Positions 46,796 through 57,083 are shown, numbered from the stretch's first letter. The stretch: 64,000 nucleotides of DNA from an uncultured Clostridia bacterium (GCA_934792465.1 CAKVOK010000015.1:4043-68042); one strand, 5' to 3'. A program made the numbers and translations. The notes: generated by a model from the sequence alone, not told the origin.

Positions 46796-49700
46796 ATGAA
46801 ATTTAAAAGAATATTGGCACTTGTGATGCTTGCCGCCGTCCTGCCGTTTTCGGCTGCGGCGCAGGAGCAGCTGCCGCAATACAGCGACCCGTTTCGTGCC
46901 GAGGATGAGGAAGAAGTAAAATGTATTTTCGATACAAAATTCCCTGACCCTCTCGACAGACGAAACATGAGATATATGGTTTCGGGCTGGGCATATGACG
47001 TAGTCGGCGGATATGTTAAACGTGCAGACGGCGGCGGATTGCTTGTAAAGGACGAATCGGAAGAGCTGCCGACATCTTTCGCCAGAGAACTTGAGCCTGT
47101 GCAGTTCGGCGAGGTCGAAATGGCAATGAATGTTCATTTCTCGAATAATTTAGAAGGTGCATACTGGGGTGTGTACAGCGATAAAAAACCGATTTTGAAG
47201 CTTGTTGTCAAAGGGACGAATATTGTTCTTGAGGGCAAAGACAAAGATACCGTAGTAGTGCTGAACCACAAGCTTAACTGGTATTATTTCAAGCTTAGCA
47301 TAGATGTTGATAAGAGAATCATAACAAGAGTGCAGGTAGACGGCTCGACGGTTGCGGAAAATATTCCGTTTTTGACCGATATATCCAACATGGACGAAGT
47401 AATATTCGGAACATCGGAAAAATGTACCGGACAATTCCAAATGGGATATTTCAGTATGTACAGAGGATATAAAATACGTGAGTTGTTTGAACACGGCACA
47501 TCAATTGTGCCGGCGGACTGGAAAGTAATAAGCGGTTCGGCAAAGACAGAAAATTCTTCCATAGTTCTTGACAACAGCGGAAACGGCTCTGTTGTACGCC
47601 GTGATTTCACAAGGGAAACAAGAAAAACGGCTTCCGAATTTTATATTGAAGCTCCCGGCACGGGTTCGGGGATTGAAGTTGCCGTAAAGGACGGCGATAA
47701 AAACGTGTTCTCGGTGCTTACAACCGAAAAAGGCTTTGCATACAAGACAAATAATCAGGGTGCAAAAGAATTTTATACACGTATGCCGAGCGTAGCCTAT
47801 AATTTCAGTGTAAGAACGGATTATGACAAGCATACGGCAGATTTGTACATGAATAACCGCATAATGGAAAATAATATACCCATTGCTTCGGATATTACGG
47901 GTGCGGATAATATCACGCTTGTGCAGACCGGCGGAATGGAAAAATCAGGGGTAACCGGAGTTATGGTATACCCCGTTATAGAATACGATAACTACGTACC
48001 CGAACCGGTTGTACCGGAAAAAGACGATATAGACATTATAATGCAGATGTGCCCCATGTGGAATGAAGGTTATCATTTCGGATATGATGCACTTAAATCA
48101 AGTCCCGGCAGAGAGCCTCTCATAGGCTGTTATGACGAGGGCAGTCCGGAAGCCTCCGACTGGAATATAAAACATATGGTGGAACACGGCGTTGATGTCC
48201 GCGAATCCACATGGTACAGGACGAGCGGAGGTCCGACTCCGGTAAGAGAATATAATTTGCAGGGTCAGTATAAGGCGATGCAGAATGCCAAATATGCGGA
48301 TAGAATGAAATGGTTCTTAAAATGGGAAAATTCCGGCGGCAGCGGCGGTTCGACAGGTGAAGAAAATCTTAAAAACTTCCTTACAACTATTGCGCCGTTC
48401 TGGATTGAGTACTATTTCAAAGACCCGAACTATTATAAGATAAACGGCAGACCTGTCGTAGGCTTCTATTATTACTGGTCACTCGGCAGCGTATTCGGTA
48501 ATAATATACCTACAGGTATTAAACAGTTCCGTCAGCTGTGCATAGATGCAGGCGTAGGAAACCCGATATTGCTTATGGATATAGGCGAGGGATATTTCAA
48601 TGATATAAATACAATGGGATTTGATATGCAGTCGCAGTATCACAGAGGCGGTACATATCCCGAAAAAGTTATAGAATCCAACAATGCGGACAGAGATTCG
48701 GTTCTCAAAAACGGTTATAAGTTCCAGGCAATGCCGTCTGTAAACCCCGGTTTCAGCGACTACGCATGGCAGCTGAATGTCGGACCGCTTTGGGATAAAG
48801 CCATGATGAAAACAGCACTGGAAGATATAAGGGACAATTATTTCGGCACAGCATATCTTCCGCTCGGCAGAAAAACTTTAAGACTTTGCACATGGGACGA
48901 ATACGGCGAGGGACATTATTTCGGACCTACTCACGACAGAGGATTCGACTTCCTCGACGCAGTATACGAAACGTTTGTCGGGGACAAACCGCATACAGAC
49001 GTTTTGCCCGATACAGCACAGAAAGACAGAATAAACAACAGATACCCGGCATGGAAAAAACCCGATTTCTATTACGAAGCTCCGTACAGAGAATATATTC
49101 CGGAGGATTCCGAACTGAAATATTCTTATAAATTCGACAGCGAACAGGCAGAATGGTCGCCTGTCGGAGCAACGGCGGAAATGAAAGACGGCAAGCTTGT
49201 TCTTACGTCAACCGCTGCTTCATCATACCTGATGTATCAGCCGGATAAAAATATCGAGCTTAGCGATATTACTCATGTCAAGCTCAGAATCAAGAATAAT
49301 TCTTCGGCATATTTTGCGAATCTTTGGTATAAGAGCAATATGATAAAGATTTATGACGATAAGCATAAGTTCATGGAGCATATGTACAGACACGGCGAAG
49401 ATTATGTGGACATTGTATATCCTATGGAAAAAATGCCGCTCGACTGGAGAGGACAGCTCACGGAGCTTCAATTCAGATTTTCGCCGCTTGAAAAGGGCGA
49501 AACTCTCGAAATCGAATCCGTTGAGTTCTACGGAAACAAAATCCCGGCGGAGGAAATCAATCTTACGATAAATAATTATACACAGCACGTAGACGCACTG
49601 AAAACAGAAGACACGGCAATGGTTCCTTTGAGAAAGCTCGGCTGGGGAACGCTGTTTGACGATGAGATTTCTTACAATGCGGAAACCGATACGGCGATAT

Positions 49701-50848
49701 ACAGAGTTAAGTCGAGCAAGACGGTAGCGTTTATGCCTCTCGGCGGTACGGAATTTACAATAAACGGCGAAAAATATCCGTCAAAGGGATATTATACTTC
49801 CAAAGACGGCGTGTGCTACGTAAGTCCGAAATGGGCGGAAGCCGTTCTCGGAAAAACGGCATCTTACGATGAGGAACTGAACACATTCAGTATCAAGGAT
49901 AAAGTAAGTGTTTCGTTTGAACGTCCGATAAGCGAAAGAAAGCTTCTCTGGAGCGAAGATTTCGACAGCGGCACAGGCGGTTTCGCAGCGCAGGGCGGCG
50001 CTAAGATTGAGGGCAGAAGCGGTTCGCTCAATATTCTGGCAAGCGGCGGCGACCCCGGTATGATAAGAAACCTCGGCGGCATCAGCATGGATTGCAGCAA
50101 CGCAAAGAAATTTGTCGTTCGTCTTAAATCCTCGGCGGCACTGATATACAAAATATACTTTACCACATCGACGCACGGAACGCTCAGCGAGTCATGCGCA
50201 TGGGATATGAACGTTGACCCGTCAACGGACTACAAGGAATATGTTTGGGATCTTGAAGACGAGATGAACTGGGACGGAGTACTTAACCTGTTCCGTATAG
50301 ACATCGAGCAGGGGAATGACCAGACGATAGACGTAGATTATATGCGCTTTTACGGCGATTACGAAACCGAGCTTACGGAAGAAGAAATCGCAAACCGTTT
50401 CGACAGCATGGAAAAAGAAGAGGACGGCTACGTATGGAACTTCAATATCAACAATACGAGAGACGGCTGGAAGTTCAGCAAATCCGTTGCTGACGTTGCC
50501 GTAGACGGAGGTCAGATAAGCATGAACGTTATTGCGCCGAATGCGGAAATGACGGCTCTCGGAAATCTCGATTTGAATGCCGAAGATATTAAGCATATAA
50601 AAATCCGTATGAAAACGGACGTAAATGCGAAAAATGCGGTTTTGAAATTCGTGACGGATTCGGACGGCGAATATTCGGCGGATAAGCAGTTTAATATTGC
50701 GCTTTCCGGCGGAAATACGGCGGAGGAATACGTTATAAAAACAGCGGATAATGCAAACTGGAAAGGAAAAATCAAGGGTCTTAAGCTTGTGCCGTCCGAC
50801 GGCAAAGGCAGTGTATCCATAGATTATATCAAGCTTTCTTTCAGATAA
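46796..50848 (+). CDS. Large secreted protein with GH99-like (WbsX-type) domain and binding modules
   Basis: 1350 residues. Signal peptide (1-22); two jelly-roll modules (about 30-225 and 235-395); a GH99-like domain (about 400-755) with QMCPMWNEG, FWIEYYFKDP and TWDEYGEGHYFGPT; a sandwich module (770-915); a CuAO_N-like domain (920-1035); and two more W-x-G sandwich modules (1050-1190, 1205-1350). GH99-like/WbsX domains act on or build polysaccharides, but the substrate here is not known. The 57325 protein has the same plan. It has no wall anchor, so it may be held by its sandwich modules. GGAGG precedes the ATG. Confidence 0.82.
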   Translation: MKFKRILALVMLAAVLPFSAAAQEQLPQYSDPFRAEDEEEVKCIFDTKFPDPLDRRNMRYMVSGWAYDVVGGYVKRADGGGLLVKDESEELPTSFARELEPVQFGEVEMAMNVHFSNNLEGAYWGVYSDKKPILKLVVKGTNIVLEGKDKDTVVVLNHKLNWYYFKLSIDVDKRIITRVQVDGSTVAENIPFLTDISNMDEVIFGTSEKCTGQFQMGYFSMYRGYKIRELFEHGTSIVPADWKVISGSAKTENSSIVLDNSGNGSVVRRDFTRETRKTASEFYIEAPGTGSGIEVAVKDGDKNVFSVLTTEKGFAYKTNNQGAKEFYTRMPSVAYNFSVRTDYDKHTADLYMNNRIMENNIPIASDITGADNITLVQTGGMEKSGVTGVMVYPVIEYDNYVPEPVVPEKDDIDIIMQMCPMWNEGYHFGYDALKSSPGREPLIGCYDEGSPEASDWNIKHMVEHGVDVRESTWYRTSGGPTPVREYNLQGQYKAMQNAKYADRMKWFLKWENSGGSGGSTGEENLKNFLTTIAPFWIEYYFKDPNYYKINGRPVVGFYYYWSLGSVFGNNIPTGIKQFRQLCIDAGVGNPILLMDIGEGYFNDINTMGFDMQSQYHRGGTYPEKVIESNNADRDSVLKNGYKFQAMPSVNPGFSDYAWQLNVGPLWDKAMMKTALEDIRDNYFGTAYLPLGRKTLRLCTWDEYGEGHYFGPTHDRGFDFLDAVYETFVGDKPHTDVLPDTAQKDRINNRYPAWKKPDFYYEAPYREYIPEDSELKYSYKFDSEQAEWSPVGATAEMKDGKLVLTSTAASSYLMYQPDKNIELSDITHVKLRIKNNSSAYFANLWYKSNMIKIYDDKHKFMEHMYRHGEDYVDIVYPMEKMPLDWRGQLTELQFRFSPLEKGETLEIESVEFYGNKIPAEEINLTINNYTQHVDALKTEDTAMVPLRKLGWGTLFDDEISYNAETDTAIYRVKSSKTVAFMPLGGTEFTINGEKYPSKGYYTSKDGVCYVSPKWAEAVLGKTASYDEELNTFSIKDKVSVSFERPISERKLLWSEDFDSGTGGFAAQGGAKIEGRSGSLNILASGGDPGMIRNLGGISMDCSNAKKFVVRLKSSAALIYKIYFTTSTHGTLSESCAWDMNVDPSTDYKEYVWDLEDEMNWDGVLNLFRIDIEQGNDQTIDVDYMRFYGDYETELTEEEIANRFDSMEKEEDGYVWNFNINNTRDGWKFSKSVADVAVDGGQISMNVIAPNAEMTALGNLDLNAEDIKHIKIRMKTDVNAKNAVLKFVTDSDGEYSADKQFNIALSGGNTAEEYVIKTADNANWKGKIKGLKLVPSDGKGSVSIDYIKLSFR

Positions 50849-50893
50849 TTTGAAAAGACCGAATACGGCAGAACGGAGTTGAAGCTTGGTTTT

Positions 50894-50907
50894 GTGCCTT
50901 GCGGCAC
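50894..50907 (+). other. Small hairpin before the second binding-protein gene
   Basis: GTGCC (50894-50898), loop TTGC, GGCAC (50903-50907), ending just before the ribosome site of the 50928 gene. The stem-plus-TTGC-loop layout resembles the hairpins in the 52407-52669 element. Confidence 0.4.
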
Positions 50908-50927
50908 GGAAAGGAATGGTCATAAAT

Positions 50928-52397
50928 ATGAAAATAAAAAGATTTGCGGCGGGAGCGCTTGCAGCGTGTATTGCGCTTTCCGGCACAGGCTGTATGAAGA
51001 AAAAGAACAGCGGAGAAGTACCGCAGGTATCGTGGTATCTCCTGAAAGCAATCGACAATATGTCCTCACAGAAATATGTCGAAGATGAAGTAAACAAAAT
51101 TTTAAAAGAAAAGGTCGGTGCGGAGCTGAGATTAAATCTGCTTGACGCAGGTTCAAGGCAGGAGAAAATGAATCTCATTATTTCGTCTGGCGAAACGTTT
51201 GACATAATGATGACAGACCCGACAGGTCCGCTTTCGCTGGCGGTAAATTCGAGAAGAAACGCATTTCTCGACCTGACGGATTTGTATGAAAAATACGGCG
51301 GCGCCATAAAGAAGAAAATCGACCCCAGGGGCATAGAAGCCTGCACAGTAGACGGAAAGCTGCTTCTTATACCGTCACAGGGCAAATATGTCGGCGAAAC
51401 GGCGTATGTATTCAAAAAAGATTTGGTTGAAAAATACGGTTTTGATTATAAGAGCGTGACTTGCCTCGAAGACCTCGAACCGTATCTCGAAACAATCAAG
51501 CAGAACGAGCCTCTCGTTACACCTCTGTATATAACGGCGAACTCGGATCTTACACAGCCGATAAACAAGAAATTCACGGGGACATCCATATCATGCCTGA
51601 TGTTTGATGAGGATAACGAAAAATTTGTTTCAAAGTATGTTGTTAACAAGGATGAATACAGACTGAAAAACAAATATTACAACAAAGGCTACATAGCGAA
51701 AGACGCTTTCACAAAGCAGGATGCGGCAGAGGGCAAGAACGGCAGATATGCAGTGCTTCGCGATACCGGAGCACATACCGAGGATTCCTCCAAGGCAACG
51801 GCATACTACGGATTCAAAACGGTTGAAACTCTTGTGGGAACATCGCTCATAGGACCTACAAGCTTTTCGAGCGGCAACGCAATCAGCGTAACCTCGAAAA
51901 ATCCGGATAAAGCAATGCAGATTTTGAATGCCGTATGGGAAGACCCGTATATTTCAAACACACTTGCATACGGTGTTGAGGGCGTGGATTATGAAGTTGT
52001 AAGCGGCACTACGAACGAAGATAAATCAGTGCTTCCGAATACGGGAACAAGCCAGAAATGGGCATTGTGGCACAACTGGCTCGGACCTCTCTTCGACCAG
52101 TGGGATTCTCCGTGGAACTCCAAAGAAGCGCTTATGAAGATGGAACACGACAACGAAAATGCGGAAACCTCCAAGGCTGTGGGATTCCTGATGGATACAT
52201 CGAAATTCGATGCGGAAATAGCTGCGATTTCGGAGGTTGAAACAGCGGCGCAGACGGTACTTCGCGTAGGTAATATGGATAACTTTGACGAATATTATGC
52301 GGATTTGGATAAAAAGCTTGATAATGCAGGCATAAACGATTTGATTGATGATATGAACAAACAGTATGCCGCATGGAAAAAGAGCAAGAAAAAATAA
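50928..52397 (+). CDS. Second sugar ABC transporter substrate-binding lipoprotein
   Basis: About 489 residues. The signal ends in a lipobox (SGTGC, Cys at about 22) and a family 1-type binding protein follows. I chose ATG 50928, after AAAGGAATGG; an earlier ATG at 50916 is too close to the ribosome site. The gene follows the 1350-residue GH99-like gene and probably shares its operon. Unlike the first importer, the permease genes do not follow closely: a 263-bp repeat element lies between. No ATPase is encoded here. Confidence 0.9.
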   Translation: MKIKRFAAGALAACIALSGTGCMKKKNSGEVPQVSWYLLKAIDNMSSQKYVEDEVNKILKEKVGAELRLNLLDAGSRQEKMNLIISSGETFDIMMTDPTGPLSLAVNSRRNAFLDLTDLYEKYGGAIKKKIDPRGIEACTVDGKLLLIPSQGKYVGETAYVFKKDLVEKYGFDYKSVTCLEDLEPYLETIKQNEPLVTPLYITANSDLTQPINKKFTGTSISCLMFDEDNEKFVSKYVVNKDEYRLKNKYYNKGYIAKDAFTKQDAAEGKNGRYAVLRDTGAHTEDSSKATAYYGFKTVETLVGTSLIGPTSFSSGNAISVTSKNPDKAMQILNAVWEDPYISNTLAYGVEGVDYEVVSGTTNEDKSVLPNTGTSQKWALWHNWLGPLFDQWDSPWNSKEALMKMEHDNENAETSKAVGFLMDTSKFDAEIAAISEVETAAQTVLRVGNMDNFDEYYADLDKKLDNAGINDLIDDMNKQYAAWKKSKKK

Positions 52398-52406
52398 TCC
52401 GAGGTG

Positions 52407-52669
52407 TTTACACGGAGCGCATAGATAAAGCTAAATTTTGCACTGCGTGCAAAGCTAAATTATCTCATTTCATTCGATAGCTAAATTGTTTCTTGCGAAA
52501 CAGCTAAATTAAATTCGCCCCTTTAGCTGCTGAAAGCAATTTAGCTGAACGAAGTTCAATTTAGCTGCCGCAGGCGCCCTGACCGCAACGCAGTGTAGGG
52601 AAGAAGTGCCCTTGGGGTGCAATTTAGCTCGCCGTTAGGCGAATTTAGCTATATATCGTTCCGTGTAAA
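52407..52669. repeat. Hairpin-array element with terminal inverted repeats (MITE-like)
   Basis: Terminal inverted repeats TTTACACGGAGCG (52407-52419) and CGTTCCGTGTAAA (52657-52669), one mismatch in 13, enclose four copies of AGCTAAATT (52429, 52453, 52479, 52502) on the left and four inverted copies AATTTAGCT (52538, 52558, 52621, 52642) plus a partial TTTAGCT at 52522 on the right. Between copies are small hairpins, for example GTTTC-TTGC-GAAAC (52488-52501), GAAC-GAA-GTTC (52547-52557) and TCGCC-GTTA-GGCGA (52629-52642). No reading frame of note is present. It sits in an operon between the binding-protein and permease genes. Confidence 0.75.
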
Positions 52670-52690
52670 AAAGAATTAGGAGAAATGGCT

Positions 52691-53623
52691 ATGAACAATG
52701 CAATAAAAAAACGAAAAGGCAGACTCTATGATTTCAGACAAAATCTATCTCTGACACTGCTTGCCCTGCCTTCAATCGTTTTTATATTTATTTTTAATTA
52801 TATTCCGCTGTACGGGCTGATTCTTCCGTTTAAGGAATTCAGCGTTACACAGGGAATTATACGAAGTCCGTGGTGCGGACTCAAAAACTTCACTTTTTTG
52901 GTGAAAAGCAAAACAATACTTGTTGCGATACGAAACACCGTGCTTTATAACCTTGTCTTTATAGTTGCAGGAACGGCGGTTGCGATTATTATAGCACTGT
53001 TTCTGTATGAGCTCGGCAGAAAGGCCGTAAAGACGTATCAGACAATGCTTTTGATACCGTACTTTATGTCGTGGGTTGTTGTCGCATATATTTTAAACGT
53101 ATTGCTTGATATGAAAAGCGGCGTTTTCAACTCCATACTCAAAATGTTCGGGAAAGAAGAAATTCTTTGGTATAACGACGGCAAATACTGGCCGATAATC
53201 CTAACGGTAGTCCAGATATGGAAAAATATGGGTTATAATGCGATTGTATATTTTGCGGCTTTGATGGGCATAGACGCAAGCTATTTTGAAGCGGCGAAGC
53301 TGGACGGCGCAAACAAGTTTCAGCAGATGTGGTATATATCCCTGCCCCTTATAAAGGAAATTGTCATAATAATGTTTATTCTGAATATCGGAAAGATTTT
53401 TTACGGAGATTTCGGATTGTTCTACAACGTAACGCTCAATTCGTCTTTGATTTACGATTATACGGACGTTATAGATACATACGTATACAGGTCGCTTATC
53501 AACCTCGGAAACCTCGGTATGTCGGCGACAACGGGATTCTGCCAGTCGGTTATAGGGTTTGTTCTCGTGCTTGTAACGAATCTGACCGTAAGAAAAATAG
53601 ACAAATCAAGCGCATTGTTTTAG
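52691..53623 (+). CDS. ABC transporter permease, LplB-type (second importer)
   Basis: About 310 residues and six or so membrane helices. It opens with the LplB-like NYIPLYGLILPFKEFS block, and EAAKLDGANKFQQMWYISLP is the EAA loop (about 195-214). I use ATG 52691 because AGGAG lies only two bases before the ATG at 52685 but eight before this one. It begins 22 bases after the hairpin-array element. It is the partner of the next gene for the 50928 binding protein. Confidence 0.92.
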   Translation: MNNAIKKRKGRLYDFRQNLSLTLLALPSIVFIFIFNYIPLYGLILPFKEFSVTQGIIRSPWCGLKNFTFLVKSKTILVAIRNTVLYNLVFIVAGTAVAIIIALFLYELGRKAVKTYQTMLLIPYFMSWVVVAYILNVLLDMKSGVFNSILKMFGKEEILWYNDGKYWPIILTVVQIWKNMGYNAIVYFAALMGIDASYFEAAKLDGANKFQQMWYISLPLIKEIVIIMFILNIGKIFYGDFGLFYNVTLNSSLIYDYTDVIDTYVYRSLINLGNLGMSATTGFCQSVIGFVLVLVTNLTVRKIDKSSALF

Positions 53624-53637
53624 GGGAGGCGGTATAA

Positions 53638-54531
53638 ATGAACAAAAACAAAATAAAAGGGGAAATATCAATAAAGATTATTTCTCATATTGTACTGCTG
53701 ATTCTCGGACTTTCGTGCCTGCTTTCGATTTTGCTTGTAATAGGTGCGTCCTTTCAGACGCAGAGCGAAATAACGAGAAAGGGCTATGCGCTTATTCCCG
53801 AAAAACCGTCGCTCGAAGCTTATATAATGGTTTTCAGAAACCCGTATCAGCTTTTCAAATCGTATTTCAATACGTTTTATACAACGGTTGTCGGAACGGT
53901 TCTCGGCGTTATAATCAGTTCCTCGGCAGGATACGTTATGTCGAGAAAAACATATAAATACAGAAATATATTTGCGTTTTACGTATTTTTTACCATGATG
54001 TTCAACGGCGGTCTTGTACCGATGTATATCATGATGACAAAATGGTTCAATCTGAAAAATACATATCTTGCGCTCATACTTCCGCTTGTTGTAAACGGCT
54101 GGTATATAATGCTGATGAAAGGCTATTTTGCCGGAATACCGGACGCAGTCATAGAATCCGCAAAGATAGACGGCGCAGGCGAGCTTTATACTTTTGTAAA
54201 AATCGTAATACCCATGTCAACGCCCGTTATAGCTTCAATATCGCTGTTTTACGTACTCGGATACTGGAACGACTGGTATCAGTCCCTGCTTTATACAACG
54301 GACAGCGAATATTACAAGCTGCAATATCTGCTTATGAATATGATACGCAGTGCGGAATTTCTGAACAGCGAAGCCGCACAGGATTTGCAGCTCGACCAGA
54401 TTGCGGAAATACCTACAATGAACGTAAAAATGGCGATGTGCGTTCTGGCTGCGGGACCTATCCTCTTTGTTTTCCCGTTCTTCCAGAAATATTTTGTAAA
54501 GGGAATTGCGGTCGGCTCGGTAAAAGGATAA
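53638..54531 (+). CDS. ABC transporter permease, LplC/YtcP-type (second importer)
   Basis: 297 residues. GGLVPMYIM and the EAA loop ESAKIDGAGELYTFVKIVIP (about 177-196) are present, and it ends with the family tail KYFVKGIAVGSVKG, like the first importer's YtcP-type subunit. GGGGAGG precedes the ATG, 14 bases after the upstream stop. It closes the second importer operon. Confidence 0.94.
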   Translation: MNKNKIKGEISIKIISHIVLLILGLSCLLSILLVIGASFQTQSEITRKGYALIPEKPSLEAYIMVFRNPYQLFKSYFNTFYTTVVGTVLGVIISSSAGYVMSRKTYKYRNIFAFYVFFTMMFNGGLVPMYIMMTKWFNLKNTYLALILPLVVNGWYIMLMKGYFAGIPDAVIESAKIDGAGELYTFVKIVIPMSTPVIASISLFYVLGYWNDWYQSLLYTTDSEYYKLQYLLMNMIRSAEFLNSEAAQDLQLDQIAEIPTMNVKMAMCVLAAGPILFVFPFFQKYFVKGIAVGSVKG

Positions 54532-54570
54532 AAACAGCTAAATGTAAAACATAAAACTAAAACAGGCACA

Positions 54571-54599
54571 TAGACAGCTCCCCGGTATAGTGGTATACT
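54571..54599 (+). promoter_or_regulatory. Promoter of the SGNH-hydrolase gene
   Basis: TAGACA (54571-54576), 17 bases, TATACT (54594-54599). It leaves an unusually long leader of about 150 bases before the start at 54756, with a CGGCA-AAGTC-TGCCG hairpin in it. Confidence 0.6.
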
Positions 54600-54755
54600 A
54601 ATATTAACACGGTATAGTCCCTTGTCTGCGGCAAAGTCTGCCGAACCCAAGCACAACTCCACACCGCACAAAATCCGCTTGCATGGCGGTATCGGCACGT
54701 CTGAACGGCAGAAAAGGGTAAATATACGAAAAATTTTTTAATGAGGTGAAATAAT

Positions 54756-57071
54756 ATGAAAAAATTTATGTCATTGGCAACGCTGCTTTGCGTTCTCGCA
54801 ATGAGCTTCGGAATCAGTGTTTCGGCAGCTGCGGTTGAACTTAATTGGTCATCGATTGAGAACAATGCGGTAAACGTGGGCATAGACGATAACCTTGTAC
54901 TAGAATTCAGCGAAGAGGTTGACATGGACAAGATGAATCTTGCGAATATTGTTGTAAACGGCAGCCGTGATATGGTTAAAGATTCAAGCTTGAATGACGG
55001 CAAGGTAGACGGATTTACCTACGAGGAAGTAGATGAAACACTTGTGATTGATTTCAAAACTTTTGAATACGGCACACGCTACACAGTTGAATTTGTTGAC
55101 ATTCCGTTTGTGAATTCTACCGAAACATACAACGGGAAACTTACTTTTACAACGGAATTGCCGTCTGCAAAAGCGACAGTACTTGAAAGTGTGGACACAT
55201 CGGAAGACAAGGCGTTTACATTCCATATATGGTATCACGGCAATAACGATTCAATATATAATGCCGATGAAAAAGCCAATGTGGTAATGGGCGGTTCAGG
55301 TACTGTGCTTAATCATACATTTACGCAAAATTTGCAGAATGCTACGGCATTTGCGGTAACGGCAAGAGCGAGCGACGATACTCCGGGATACGGCGCAATA
55401 AGCGCATATGTATGTGCAACGGAAAATAACGATTGGCCAACTGCGGGAGCAAATATATTAATGAGCGGTTCTATAAATTTTTCAAGCAAGGGATATAAGA
55501 CATATTATTATTTCTTCCCGAACAAGATTCCCGATGGTGTTACATCAATTAAATTTGCAACAGATCCCGGATCATCAAATACGGCATATATTAAAAATGT
55601 TTCGCTTGTATCGATACCGAATGTATCGTTCAGCAATGAAAAAATACTTGAGGTAGATGCTACAACGGGTGTGCAGTTTTATCATGATGTACGTAACTGG
55701 CAATACCCTGTCACTTTTGACTCCGCAGAGCAGGCAAACAAACTCGAACACAGCTGGCATGTACTTAAACAGTCGATTACAAATTATAAAAATGCCGGTA
55801 AAATTTGTTTGACCCTCAAAACTTTGGACGGCAACAGCGCAACACTTGACACCATAATAACGGTAGCTCAAGACGGGCTGTCTTCCTCAGCGGGTGATTT
55901 TGGGGAAAAGGTATATTATAGAGTGAAAGCAGATGTTCCGGCAGGCTCTGATTATACTGTAGTGGAAATACCTATAGAACATATAGCGACAGAGTCGGAT
56001 ACCGCATATCTTTGGATTAATACCGGATTTTATTTAAAAAGAGTAGAAGTATTGCCGATAAATTATGTGCAGGGCGATTATTTCACGGGCGAATTTAACG
56101 TAATCAAAAATTACGGTGCAGCCGATGAAGAGGTTAAAACAAAAGCAGGACTTACGGCAGGAGATTATACGGCTGTTTTGAACGGCATCAACAATATGAG
56201 CGGTGAAGAACAGAAAATAACTCTTATCAACGCTCTTTACGACGGCGGAAAGCTTGCTGATATTGCTGTAGCACAGACGAAAACTCTTGTAAAGGGAGAA
56301 TCCGTTTCCGAACCTATTACGGCAGAGCTTAAAAACGTTCCCGACTACAGAGAGGGTCTGGAGCTCAAAGCTATAGTTCTCGACAAGGATTTAAAACCGG
56401 TAAAAGACGCTATAAGCATTAAAGACGATAAGAGAGTTAAAGTGCTTGTTGTAGGCAACTCTATAACATACCACAGACCGGCTGATTTGAGCGGAATTTT
56501 ATGGGACGGCGCATGGGGCATGGCTGCAACGAGAGAAGCAAACGACTATGCACACAGACTTATTGCAAGTGCGGAAGCGGCAGGTTACAATGCCGAATTT
56601 ATGATAGGCAACGCTCTCGGATTTGAAACATTGGAGGTAACAACTCCGAATGAGCTTCCGAAGTACCGGGAGTTTGCTCCGGACATCGTTGTAGCTGCTC
56701 TCGGTGCAAATGTACAAAACAGAACGGAAGCATTTTATCCGCTTTACGAACAGTTCATCAAGGATATAGGTGCAAGCAAAAATATTCTTGTTTCAACACT
56801 TTGGTGTCCGACCGAATTATGGGACAAAATAGAAAGTTTTTCATCGGCAAACGGCTGGGAAACGGTAGATTGTCTTACAACGAGTACACCGTCAGGAAAT
56901 GGAGGCGGAGGACTTGAAGGCATATCGTTCAATGACTGGAGCGCAATGAACTATTTGGGTAACAACTCCGTAGGCTGGCATCCGGGCGATACAGGCATGA
57001 AACTCTATGCGGAACAGATTTGGAACGAACAGCTGAACGGCGCTATCGCAGAGGTTGCGGCAACAAAATAA
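54756..57071 (+). CDS. Secreted SGNH/GDSL-type esterase with Ig-like and binding-like modules
   Basis: 771 residues. Signal peptide (1-25), Ig-like domain (28-130), a beta-sandwich (about 135-285), a second module (295-445) shared with the 57325 protein, a linker domain (450-555) and an SGNH hydrolase domain (about 560-765). Catalytic blocks are VVGNSIT (Ser block I), the Gly block in DGAWGMAAT, LGANVQN (Asn block III) and GWHPGDTGM (His block V). Such enzymes remove acetyl or other esters from glycans, so a deacetylase feeding the GH99-like enzymes is plausible. ATGAGGTGAAATAAT precedes the start; the ribosome site is GAGGTG. Confidence 0.8.
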   Translation: MKKFMSLATLLCVLAMSFGISVSAAAVELNWSSIENNAVNVGIDDNLVLEFSEEVDMDKMNLANIVVNGSRDMVKDSSLNDGKVDGFTYEEVDETLVIDFKTFEYGTRYTVEFVDIPFVNSTETYNGKLTFTTELPSAKATVLESVDTSEDKAFTFHIWYHGNNDSIYNADEKANVVMGGSGTVLNHTFTQNLQNATAFAVTARASDDTPGYGAISAYVCATENNDWPTAGANILMSGSINFSSKGYKTYYYFFPNKIPDGVTSIKFATDPGSSNTAYIKNVSLVSIPNVSFSNEKILEVDATTGVQFYHDVRNWQYPVTFDSAEQANKLEHSWHVLKQSITNYKNAGKICLTLKTLDGNSATLDTIITVAQDGLSSSAGDFGEKVYYRVKADVPAGSDYTVVEIPIEHIATESDTAYLWINTGFYLKRVEVLPINYVQGDYFTGEFNVIKNYGAADEEVKTKAGLTAGDYTAVLNGINNMSGEEQKITLINALYDGGKLADIAVAQTKTLVKGESVSEPITAELKNVPDYREGLELKAIVLDKDLKPVKDAISIKDDKRVKVLVVGNSITYHRPADLSGILWDGAWGMAATREANDYAHRLIASAEAAGYNAEFMIGNALGFETLEVTTPNELPKYREFAPDIVVAALGANVQNRTEAFYPLYEQFIKDIGASKNILVSTLWCPTELWDKIESFSSANGWETVDCLTTSTPSGNGGGGLEGISFNDWSAMNYLGNNSVGWHPGDTGMKLYAEQIWNEQLNGAIAEVAATK

Positions 57072-57083
57072 AATATTAAGTAT

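Noticed and set aside
52429..52650. CRISPR array from the repeated AGCTAAATT word
   Set aside because: Repeats are only 9 bases, change orientation halfway, and the spaces hold self-complementary hairpins rather than unique spacers.
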